Of a stretch of 14,030 nucleotides of DNA, positions 7,798 to 14,030 are shown one piece after another; the first letter of the stretch is position 1, and each line of letters starts with the position of its first letter. Both the position numbers and the translations under genes were made by a program. The stretch comes from Ferruginibacter sp. (lineage in GTDB: Bacteria; Bacteroidota; Bacteroidia; Chitinophagales; Chitinophagaceae): NCBI GenBank assembly GCA_025362765.1, contig JANYFI010000230.1:1-14030 (forward strand). The letters run 5' to 3'. The notes beneath the pieces were generated by a model. The model ran no database searches, was not told the origin of the DNA, and saw only the letters and a program-made list of their open reading frames with translations.

Positions 7798-9180
7798 CTA
7801 CAATTTCTCCAGCATCTCCACCACACCTTCGTTTTTTAAAATAAGGTATCCCAGCCGGTCGTTGCTGATGCCCGGCTTTAACTGGTAGCTAAACACCAAC
7901 TGGTCGTTTGTAACGGCGGTTTCAAAATAGTTGAAACTGATGTTGGGATATTTTTTTAGGCCTTCGCCAATTTCATACAGGTGCGTACTTAAAATAAAAA
8001 GTGAATTTTTGATTTTTAGCATCCCTTCTATTACCGTGGAGGAACACTTCATGGCGTCCTCCACATTGGTGCCCTTAAACAACTCATCTATCAGTATTAG
8101 CCATTTCCGGCCATCCGCAATTTTTGTAACAGTAGATTTGATGCGTTGCACCTCGTTATAAAAATAACTCTCTCCTTTTACTAAACTATCCGTTACATTG
8201 ATATTGCTTAACAGACCGTCAAACAGACTGAGCTGCATAAATTGGGCAGGCACACCCATACCAATGTGGGCCAGGAAAACTGCTGTACCAACAGATTTAA
8301 TGAAGGTACTTTTGCCAGCCATATTGGCGCCGGTTAAAAATAAAAAATTATGTTTAGAATCTAAAGTAAGGTCGTAATCAACAGGTGCATTTAGCAGGAT
8401 GTGAAATAGACCCTTTACCTCAAGTAACGGCTGATTGCCGGGCACAAATGTAGGAAAGCTAAGCCCGTGTTGTTTTACAGCCATTGCCATTCCATACCAT
8501 GCATCCAACTGGCTATACATATCCAGTAACTGCAGCATATTTCTTTTATAATGATAGCGTAAGAACCTGCCCAACTGAAGTTGCTGAACAATGGTTAATT
8601 CGGCGGCCTTATTGGTTTTTTCAATGATGGCAAATTGTTCGTGTCTGATGGCCTGGTGGGCAGCCGATAAAAGATTATGCAAGGGCGGCGGCGCCTCGTT
8701 CGTGTTAAAATGCTGTATCAGTGCCTGGAAGCCTTTGATAAAATCAAATGCATGCCCGACAGAATATTCCACCAAAGAAAAATCGGGCCGGTGAAAATAT
8801 TTATACCCATAAGCTGACACAACGGATGGGCTTGCCGGAATATCATCAATAGAAGCATGGTAAAATTTTTCAATCATCAAAACCGACCCGTTGCTTATCT
8901 GCAGCGGCCAGTGTTGCAGGTTTTGCAAAATTACCTGCAGGGTTTGCTGAATGCCGTTAATGGCCTCAATATTGCCAAGCGGGTGAGTAAAATTTTCATA
9001 CAGTTTATCGCGGCCGCCAACAGTGCGGCAAAGGTTTATCTTATTGAATATAGAGAACTCTTCTCCCGTATCCAGTATAGAAAGGTCGGCCAGCGTGGTT
9101 TTGTCTATTTCAAGCCGAGCCTCGCCATCCCCCAAGGGTGTATTTTTTGATGCTTCTTTATTATTTGGATTATTACTCAT
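7798..9180 (-). CDS. Short MutS-family ATPase without mismatch-recognition domain
   Basis: A 460-residue protein with the MutS core/lever domain and the C-terminal ATPase domain only. The ATPase part has Walker A TGANMAGKST (283-292), the ASN/Asp-Ser segment DSLVKGESYFYNEV (331-344), Walker B LILIDE (361-366) and a switch histidine in LSTH (397-400). The N-terminal 250 residues are largely helical and begin with LADLSIL (30-36), resembling the start of MutS domain III. Domains I and II, including the Phe-x-Glu wedge that senses mispairs, are absent; true MutS is about 850 residues. No Smr nuclease domain or membrane helix is evident, so it is not MutS2. The protein probably binds DNA or branched DNA as an ATP-driven clamp, but its role is unknown and it should not be taken as the mismatch-repair sensor. 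It lies 94 bp downstream of dihydroorotase, separated by a likely terminator. Confidence 0.85.
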   Translation of the reverse strand: MSNNPNNKEASKNTPLGDGEARLEIDKTTLADLSILDTGEEFSIFNKINLCRTVGGRDKLYENFTHPLGNIEAINGIQQTLQVILQNLQHWPLQISNGSVLMIEKFYHASIDDIPASPSVVSAYGYKYFHRPDFSLVEYSVGHAFDFIKGFQALIQHFNTNEAPPPLHNLLSAAHQAIRHEQFAIIEKTNKAAELTIVQQLQLGRFLRYHYKRNMLQLLDMYSQLDAWYGMAMAVKQHGLSFPTFVPGNQPLLEVKGLFHILLNAPVDYDLTLDSKHNFLFLTGANMAGKSTFIKSVGTAVFLAHIGMGVPAQFMQLSLFDGLLSNINVTDSLVKGESYFYNEVQRIKSTVTKIADGRKWLILIDELFKGTNVEDAMKCSSTVIEGMLKIKNSLFILSTHLYEIGEGLKKYPNISFNYFETAVTNDQLVFSYQLKPGISNDRLGYLILKNEGVVEMLEKL

Positions 9181-9209
9181 CTTTTAAACTGCATAGTTTT
9201 TCAACTTTT

Positions 9210-9239
9210 AAAAATATGCTGTTCTCACAAAAACAGCAT
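9210..9239 (-). terminator. Candidate intrinsic terminator after dihydroorotase
   Basis: On the minus strand an 8-bp perfect stem (ATGCTGTT/AACAGCAT, pairing 9239-9232 with 9223-9216) with an 8-nt loop is followed by ATTTTTA (9215-9209), a short U-tract. It lies between the stop of the dihydroorotase gene (9275) and the start of the MutS-like gene (9180). That suggests the two genes are not a tight operon, unless read-through occurs. Confidence 0.55.
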
Positions 9240-9274
9240 TCACTGCATTTAATCCTCTAACAGTGGCGGCGCGG

Positions 9275-10609
9275 CTAAAATTTCATTCTTTGTCCTTTTA
9301 CAGATTCATCCCACACCTCATTTCCATAAACCATTCTCCCATTTACAAAAGTATTAGTGATGGTAGCAGGAAAATTAAAGCCCTCCAGCGGGCTCCAGCC
9401 GCATTTGTATAAAATATTTTCTTTACTTACTGTTGACGGCTGGTTCATATCTATCATTACCAAATCGGCAAAATATCCTTCCCTGATATAGCCACGATTT
9501 TTTATGCCAAAACAATCTGCTACCGCATGGCTCATCTTTTCAACAATTTTTTCCAGTGAAATGTTCCCCAACCGGTAATAATGCAGCATCAGTAATAACG
9601 GATGTTGTACCAACGGCAATCCTGCATGGGCGTGTTCATAATCGCCTTCCTTTTCACTTAACAGGTGCGGGGCATGGTCAGTAGCAATCACATCCAACCG
9701 GTCGTCCAGCAAGCCTTTCCATAAAGCGGCTTTATTATTCGGTGCTTTGATAGCAGGATTGCATTTTATTTTATAGCCCAGTTTTTCATAGTCATCCGCT
9801 GTAAAATGTAAATGGTGAACACATACTTCGGCAGTAATTCTCTTATCTTTTAAAGGAAACATATTGCCAAACAGTTGTAATTCTTTTTCGGTGCTGATGT
9901 GCAAAATATGCAGCCGGGTATTGAATTTTTTAGCAATCTGAATTGCCGCAAGCGATGATTCATAACAGGCATTGTCATCCCTGATCAATGGATGATCTGC
10001 TGGAGTTAAAATTCCTTTTTCTTTTTTTAAACGCTGATAATTTTCTTTAATTATTTTTTCATCTTCGCAATGCGTGGCGATGAGTAATTCAGTTTCAGCA
10101 AAAATTTTCTCCAGGGTATTGTAATTATCTACCAGCATATTTCCTGTGCTGGCGCCCATGAAAATTTTTACGCCACAAATTTTTTCTTTTAATTTATTTA
10201 CTTTTAAAACTTCCTCCGCATTGGTATTGCTAACGCCCATAAAAAAAGAGTAATTAGCCAGTGAGTGCTGCGCGGCAATATTGTATTTGTCTTCCAGCAG
10301 TTCAATAGTTAAGGCATTGGGGATTGTGTTAGGCATTTCCATAAAACTGGTAACACCGCCTGCCACTGCGGCTTTGCTTTCGGTATAAATGGTTGCTTTG
10401 TGCGTAAGTCCTGGTTCTCTAAAGTGTACCTGGTCGTCAATTACACCGGGCAGCAAAAATTTTCCTTCTCCATTTATTTCTGTAACCCGGCCTTTATAGT
10501 CTAACTGGTGACCAATCCTTTCAATTCTTTCTCCATCAGTTAATACATCAAGAGTTTCTATTTTTCCTTCGTTTACAACCTGTATGTTTTTAAAAAGGTA
10601 TTTTTGCAT
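9275..10609 (-). CDS. pyrC: Dihydroorotase (pyrimidine biosynthesis)
   Basis: A 444-residue amidohydrolase that interconverts carbamoyl-aspartate and dihydroorotate, the third step of de novo UMP synthesis, in the cytoplasm. The family signature reads DDQVHFREPG (58-67), so the first histidine of the usual HxH metal pair is Gln60 while His62 and the substrate-binding Arg64 remain. Asn94 (MPNT) is another substrate contact. Lys148 in GVKIFMGAS lies where hydantoinases and the CAD dihydroorotase domain have the carboxylated, metal-bridging lysine. Further metal ligands are His180 (THCED), His237 (LHIST) and the catalytic Asp311 (ATDHAPH). The C-terminal strands include KCGWSPLEG and TFVNG, typical of the family. 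From memory, the QVH form also occurs in flavobacterial dihydroorotases, so I take it as a working lineage variant. Allantoinase or hydantoinase is a less likely alternative. It is divergent, by 40 bp, from the outer-membrane protein gene. Confidence 0.92.
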   Translation of the reverse strand: MQKYLFKNIQVVNEGKIETLDVLTDGERIERIGHQLDYKGRVTEINGEGKFLLPGVIDDQVHFREPGLTHKATIYTESKAAVAGGVTSFMEMPNTIPNALTIELLEDKYNIAAQHSLANYSFFMGVSNTNAEEVLKVNKLKEKICGVKIFMGASTGNMLVDNYNTLEKIFAETELLIATHCEDEKIIKENYQRLKKEKGILTPADHPLIRDDNACYESSLAAIQIAKKFNTRLHILHISTEKELQLFGNMFPLKDKRITAEVCVHHLHFTADDYEKLGYKIKCNPAIKAPNNKAALWKGLLDDRLDVIATDHAPHLLSEKEGDYEHAHAGLPLVQHPLLLMLHYYRLGNISLEKIVEKMSHAVADCFGIKNRGYIREGYFADLVMIDMNQPSTVSKENILYKCGWSPLEGFNFPATITNTFVNGRMVYGNEVWDESVKGQRMKF

Positions 10610-10649
10610 ATCTTCAAAATAAATGTTTAGTTAAATCAATAAAATATTC

Positions 10650-12365
10650 ATGCAAATTATTAAAAGCATATTCAAACTGGTAGTTTTTATTTGCCCTGTT
10701 GTTGCCGTAGCTCAATCTACTTATCTGCCTCAGGGTGATAAGGGCTATCATTTTACGGACAGGCTGGAGATTAAACAGCAGACCAATACTGATCTTAATT
10801 TTAGTACTTTAAAACCTTACAACCGCAAATACATTGTGCAGCAGGCGGAGTATATAGATAGCATCCGTAAGCAACTTTCCAGTTCGCTTATTGTTGAGGC
10901 TACAGACTACCTGAAATTTTCAAAGGTAGATGAATACAACCTGAATGGGTTACTAATGAACAACAGTGAGTGGGTTACAGGATCAAAAGAAAGTTTTTTG
11001 AGCAAGAAACCTTTTTGGGGTGCATTTTACAAAACCAAACCCAATTTGCTGGAAGTAAATGTAAAAGATTTTTTTTTAGTGGTGAACCCGGTTTTACAAT
11101 TTAATCTGTCAAAAGAATCGGGCAGCAGCGAACAGATTTTTTTAAACACAAGAGGTATTACAGCCAGGGGTATGATTGCACGGAAACTTGGTTTTGTTAC
11201 GACCATCACAGACAACCAGGAAAGGGGGCCTTTATTTTTTCGGCAATATATTGGCAGCGCCAGGGCGGTGCCCGGAGAAGGTTTTTATAAAGGTTTTAAA
11301 AAAACCGCAGTTGATTATTTTGATGCAAGGGGCTACATAACTTTTAATGCGGCAAAGTACATTGATGTACAATTTGGGTATGATAAAAATTTTATAGGCA
11401 ATGGCTATCGTAGTTTGTTTTTAAGTGATTGGGGCAACAGTAATTTATTTTTAAAGTTGAACACAAGAATATGGAAATTAAACTACCAGAATTTATTTAT
11501 GGAGCTGATGCCTCAGTTTGTAAAAAACGGAGACAATCTGCTGGACAGGAAATATGCGGCCATGCATCACCTGAGTATGAACGTTACCAAATGGCTGAAC
11601 TTAGGTGTTTTTGAAAGCGTTATTTTCGGCAGAAGAAACCATTTTGATTTTGAATATTTAAACCCGATTATATTTTTACGACATATTGAAGGTACCGTTG
11701 GCAGCCCGGACAATGCTTTGCTGGGCGGCGATTTTAAAGCTAACATTGCACATAAAGTACAGGTGTACGGGCAATTGCTGCTGGATGAATTTGTGTTGAG
11801 TAAGATAAAAGAAAACCGCGGCTGGTGGGCCAATAAATATGGCACGCAACTCGGTATAAAATACATTGACGCCTTTGGCATACCCAATCTTGATTTGCAG
11901 GCAGAAACCAACAGGGTTAGACCGTATGCTTATAGCCACAGTGATTCTGTATCCAATTACAGTCACTATAACCAGCCGCTGGCCCATCCACTGGGCGCTA
12001 ATTTTAATGAGTTTATTGGTATTGTTCGGTATCAGCCGTTGCCAAAAGTATATTTACTGGCAAAATTAATCTATTACAAAAAAGGGCTGGATAGTGCAGG
12101 TTATAATGCAGGTGGAGATATTTTCCGCAACGATTCAGACCGCTTTGGCATTGATGAAGGCTACAGTGTAGGCGGCGGCAGAAAAGCCACTTGCTTCAAT
12201 GCGTTGCTACAGGCGTCTTACGAATTTAAAGAAAATTTATACTTTGACTTATCGTACCAGCGCAGAAACTATACAGTGCAGAATGTACCCACAGCTACCA
12301 ACAATATGTCGCTAATAACTTTCGGTATTAGAATGAACATTGCCAAACGAAAGTATGATTTTTAG
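10650..12365 (+). CDS. Secreted, predicted outer-membrane beta-barrel protein (Wzi/RemB-like, tentative)
   Basis: A 571-residue protein with a Sec signal peptide: basic MQIIKSIFK, hydrophobic core to residue 19 and probable cleavage after VAVA (18-21). The mature part opens with STYLPQGDKGYHFTDRLEIK, a pattern I associate with Bacteroidetes proteins annotated as capsule-assembly Wzi-like or gliding protein RemB. From about residue 130 on there are many alternating aromatic/polar stretches, for example FDFEYLNPIIFL, YFDLSYQRRNY and a C-terminal segment LITFGIRMNIAKRKYDF ending in Phe, as expected for an outer-membrane barrel. No lipobox, T9SS C-terminal sorting domain or enzymatic motif is visible. 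A role in anchoring or exporting surface polysaccharide, or in motility, is inference from the resemblance. It converges with porT across a 17-bp gap and starts 40 bp from the divergent dihydroorotase. Confidence 0.62.
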   Translation: MQIIKSIFKLVVFICPVVAVAQSTYLPQGDKGYHFTDRLEIKQQTNTDLNFSTLKPYNRKYIVQQAEYIDSIRKQLSSSLIVEATDYLKFSKVDEYNLNGLLMNNSEWVTGSKESFLSKKPFWGAFYKTKPNLLEVNVKDFFLVVNPVLQFNLSKESGSSEQIFLNTRGITARGMIARKLGFVTTITDNQERGPLFFRQYIGSARAVPGEGFYKGFKKTAVDYFDARGYITFNAAKYIDVQFGYDKNFIGNGYRSLFLSDWGNSNLFLKLNTRIWKLNYQNLFMELMPQFVKNGDNLLDRKYAAMHHLSMNVTKWLNLGVFESVIFGRRNHFDFEYLNPIIFLRHIEGTVGSPDNALLGGDFKANIAHKVQVYGQLLLDEFVLSKIKENRGWWANKYGTQLGIKYIDAFGIPNLDLQAETNRVRPYAYSHSDSVSNYSHYNQPLAHPLGANFNEFIGIVRYQPLPKVYLLAKLIYYKKGLDSAGYNAGGDIFRNDSDRFGIDEGYSVGGGRKATCFNALLQASYEFKENLYFDLSYQRRNYTVQNVPTATNNMSLITFGIRMNIAKRKYDF

Positions 12366-12382
12366 CCGGCCATAGGTAATTT

Positions 12383-13114
12383 TTATTCGACAGTTAATGA
12401 AAAAGAAATCATACGACTGTTGATTTTGTCAATATTACTTGAAAATTTCAATGTTGGATTTCTGCTGTGGAGATTGGCTAATCCCCAGCTTACCTTCAAT
12501 TCCGGTGTAAGCACAAAGTATGGATAATACAGATGGAAACCGATGGCGCCTTCAACGCCGTAATCAAACTTATTTAATTTTATCAGCTGCTCCCCATTAT
12601 TTTTTCCTGCATTGGCGGCAAGGTCATAATCAAACTTTACACCTGCCATTGTGTATACTTTCATGTTATCAATCCGGTCGCTGCTAAATTTTATCTGTAG
12701 CGGCAAACTCATGGTAATGGACTGCACTTTTTTGATAGTTAGTTTACTTTCACCTCCGGGTATGTCAGGGTATTGCAGGGTATACTCAAAGGCTTTTTCG
12801 CTAAAAGTTAAATTTAGGGGATAAGTGCGAAAATCAAAGTGCTCAGATAAGGGGACATCCACCAGCCAGCCAAGATTAAGGCCGGTACTATTGATGCTTT
12901 CAATAGCCAATACACTATCCTGTTGCAGGAAAGTGTTATAATTGGTAAAACTAAAATGTGATTTATTAAACCCGAGGTTAATACCAAAATGATAAGGTTT
13001 ATCGTCATGGTCAGGCTGGTTCAGCTCGCTGCGAAGCTGAGACAACCCAACAACAGGCGCTAATAAAGAAAAGATAATGAAGGAGGTTATTTTTCTCCGC
13101 AATAGATACTGCAT
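12383..13114 (-). CDS. porT: PorT/SprT-like outer-membrane protein of type IX secretion
   Basis: A 243-residue protein, close to the length of Porphyromonas PorT. A signal peptide is evident (MQYLLRRKITSF..., hydrophobic to about residue 24, cleavage near GLSQ). The mature part begins with acidic, polar residues and then KPYHFGINLGFNKSHF (39-54), the typical opening of PorT-type small barrels. Alternating beta strands follow and the chain ends RMISFSLTVE. PorT (SprT in Flavobacterium) is needed for the Bacteroidetes type IX secretion system, which exports proteins with C-terminal sorting domains and supports gliding. The start codon lies 28 bp inside the 3' end of ubiE in another frame, so the two are probably co-transcribed and perhaps translationally coupled; I recall this ubiE-porT order from other Bacteroidetes. 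A generic outer-membrane beta-barrel domain protein is the fallback call. Confidence 0.84.
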   Translation of the reverse strand: MQYLLRRKITSFIIFSLLAPVVGLSQLRSELNQPDHDDKPYHFGINLGFNKSHFSFTNYNTFLQQDSVLAIESINSTGLNLGWLVDVPLSEHFDFRTYPLNLTFSEKAFEYTLQYPDIPGGESKLTIKKVQSITMSLPLQIKFSSDRIDNMKVYTMAGVKFDYDLAANAGKNNGEQLIKLNKFDYGVEGAIGFHLYYPYFVLTPELKVSWGLANLHSRNPTLKFSSNIDKINSRMISFSLTVE

Positions 13115-13830
13115 ATTCCTAAGCTCAATGGTTTACAATAAGTGTTTGTGTATCCCAGGTTATCCAGGATTAAAGTAAAGTTTTTGCCTTCAGGAAATTT
13201 TTTAATTGATTCGTCTAAATATTTATATGCGTTGCGGTTTTTAGAAAATACCTTACCCACATTTGGTGCCACAAATTTCATGTACACATTATATACCTGC
13301 GTTACACCAAAAGTTTTAGGCTGACTGAATTCAAGTACTACCAATTTTCCGCCAGGTTTTAACACCCTTTTAATTTCGGTCAGTCCTTTCTCCAGGTTTT
13401 GAAAATTTCTAACGCCAAAAGCTACTGTTACTGCATCAAACGAGTTATCTGCAAAATTTATTGTTTCACTATCTCCGTTCAATAGCTCAATGATTTTTTC
13501 AAGCCCCTTTTTTTTTATTTTTTCGCGGCCAATTTCCAGCATGCCATCGCTGATATCAATACCTGTTATTTTTTCAGGATCCAGGATGGTGGTAGTCATG
13601 ATGGCTACATCCGCAGTGCCCGTCGCTACATCCAATATTTTTTTGGGCTGCAGTTTTTTTAACTGCCGGATAGCTTTTTTTCGCCACCAGATATCTACAC
13701 CAGCACTTAAAAACCGGTTTAAAAAATCGTACCGGTGGGCAATATTATCAAACATATTGGCCACTTGGTCTTTTTTGGAAAGATCAGAATCTTTTAACGG
13801 TACGACATTGTCGTGTGCAAATTCAGTCAT
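13087..13830 (-). CDS. ubiE: Demethylmenaquinone methyltransferase UbiE/MenG
   Basis: A 247-residue class I SAM-dependent methyltransferase that methylates demethylmenaquinone, the last step of menaquinone synthesis. N-terminal VANMFDNIAHRYDFLNRFLS (23-42) is the UbiE family signature with the Asp-Phe-Leu-Asn segment. SAM-binding motif I is ILDVATGTAD (65-74), the acidic post-I strand is GIDIS (90-94), motif II is FDAVTVAFGVRNF (131-143), and LKPGG (157-161) starts motif III. YKYLDESIKKFP (202-213) is a second family signature. As Bacteroidetes use menaquinone as their only respiratory quinone, the MenG role is expected rather than ubiquinone synthesis. It is the first gene of a probable two-gene unit with porT. 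The ATG chosen puts the N-terminal signature at the usual distance and lies only 7 bp downstream of a strong -7 box. Confidence 0.95.
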   Translation of the reverse strand: MTEFAHDNVVPLKDSDLSKKDQVANMFDNIAHRYDFLNRFLSAGVDIWWRKKAIRQLKKLQPKKILDVATGTADVAIMTTTILDPEKITGIDISDGMLEIGREKIKKKGLEKIIELLNGDSETINFADNSFDAVTVAFGVRNFQNLEKGLTEIKRVLKPGGKLVVLEFSQPKTFGVTQVYNVYMKFVAPNVGKVFSKNRNAYKYLDESIKKFPEGKNFTLILDNLGYTNTYCKPLSLGICSIYCGEK

Positions 13831-13837
13831 TGTGGTG

Positions 13838-13845
13838 CAAAGATA
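13838..13845 (-). promoter_or_regulatory. Bacteroidetes-type promoter for ubiE-porT
   Basis: On the minus strand TATCTTTG matches the -7 consensus TAnnTTTG exactly. About 18 bp further upstream is a TTTC segment (around 13864-13867), one base from a TTTG -33 element. Only seven bases separate the box from the ubiE ATG, so transcription should start within a few bases of the start codon, giving a leaderless or nearly leaderless mRNA. Confidence 0.6.
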
Positions 13846-13940
13846 AAGCTTTCACTTTTTTTGGAAAGTTGTTGTGGAAGTTACCAGGTAAGGTTTAACA
13901 TTTTGGCGGGTAGGCGACAGGTCCAGGGCCAAAACCTTAA

Positions 13941-13974
13941 GGCCGAAGGCTTAGGACTTCATTTGCTTTCGGCC
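13941..13974. repeat. Inverted repeat upstream of ubiE
   Basis: GGCCGAAGGC (13941-13950) and GCTTTCGGCC (13965-13974) form a 10-bp stem with one G-U pair and a 14-nt loop. A CCTTAAGG palindrome (13935-13942) abuts it, and CCAGGGC occurs directly repeated on both sides (13923-13929 and 13973-13979). The block is more GC-rich than its flanks. It lies in the otherwise featureless 13831-14030 stretch, where I see no convincing gene. It may be a dispersed repeat or the terminator-like end of a gene beyond the window. Confidence 0.4.
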
Positions 13975-14030
13975 AGGGCAGACGCATTAAAAATTAATGA
14001 GCATTAGTAAGAATAGTTGTTAAGTACTCA

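Noticed and set aside
13813..14007. 64-codon open frame on the plus strand at the right end
   Set aside because: It starts inside ubiE on the opposite strand, runs through the promoter and the inverted repeat, and has no recognisable domain or ribosome-binding context.
1..14030. Possible CRISPR array, insertion sequence, phage or defence island
   Set aside because: No regularly spaced direct repeats, transposase, integrase, or terminal inverted repeats with target duplication were seen; every gene fits a core or envelope function.

Overview
The window looks like chromosomal DNA from a Bacteroidetes (Bacteroidota) bacterium, most likely near the family Chitinophagaceae. This rests on gene content and signals, not on a database search. 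It holds a PorT/SprT-type protein of the type IX secretion system next to a menaquinone methyltransferase, a dihydroorotase of the Bacteroidetes type, and a short stand-alone MutS-family ATPase. It also has TAnnTTTG-type -7 promoter boxes, AT-rich intergenic DNA and few clear Shine-Dalgarno sequences.

Layout. Positions 1-3932 are a surface-polysaccharide glycosyltransferase cluster: the 3' part of a transferase running in from the left (+), a family-2 enzyme (-), a paralogous family-2 enzyme (+) divergent from it, and a GT4-type enzyme (-) convergent with the last. Positions 4025-10609 hold four housekeeping genes, all on the minus strand: a YifB/ComM-type AAA+ ATPase, an MsbA-like ABC exporter, a MutS-like ATPase and dihydroorotase. 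Gaps of about 90-220 bp separate them and carry candidate promoters, terminators and a GC-rich palindrome, so they look like separate or weakly coupled units. Positions 10650-12365 (+) encode a large secreted, probably outer-membrane, beta-rich protein. Positions 12383-13830 (-) hold ubiE/menG followed by porT, overlapping by 28 bp. The last 200 bp (13831-14030) hold the ubiE promoter and an inverted repeat, with no convincing gene.

How the genes relate. The transferases probably assemble a capsule, O-antigen or exopolysaccharide. The ABC exporter (lipid or glycolipid flipping), the beta-barrel candidate and PorT all concern the cell envelope. UbiE finishes menaquinone for respiration, and dihydroorotase serves pyrimidine synthesis. 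The dihydroorotase to MutS to ABC to YifB run shows no obvious functional link.

I see no CRISPR array, insertion sequence, phage gene, toxin-antitoxin pair, rRNA or tRNA, and no gene-free stretch above 300 bp. I found no clearly new multi-gene system. The more notable points are a glutamine in place of the first histidine of the dihydroorotase metal motif, the MutS homolog without mismatch-recognition domains, a GC-rich palindromic intergenic repeat, and a probable near-leaderless ubiE transcript.
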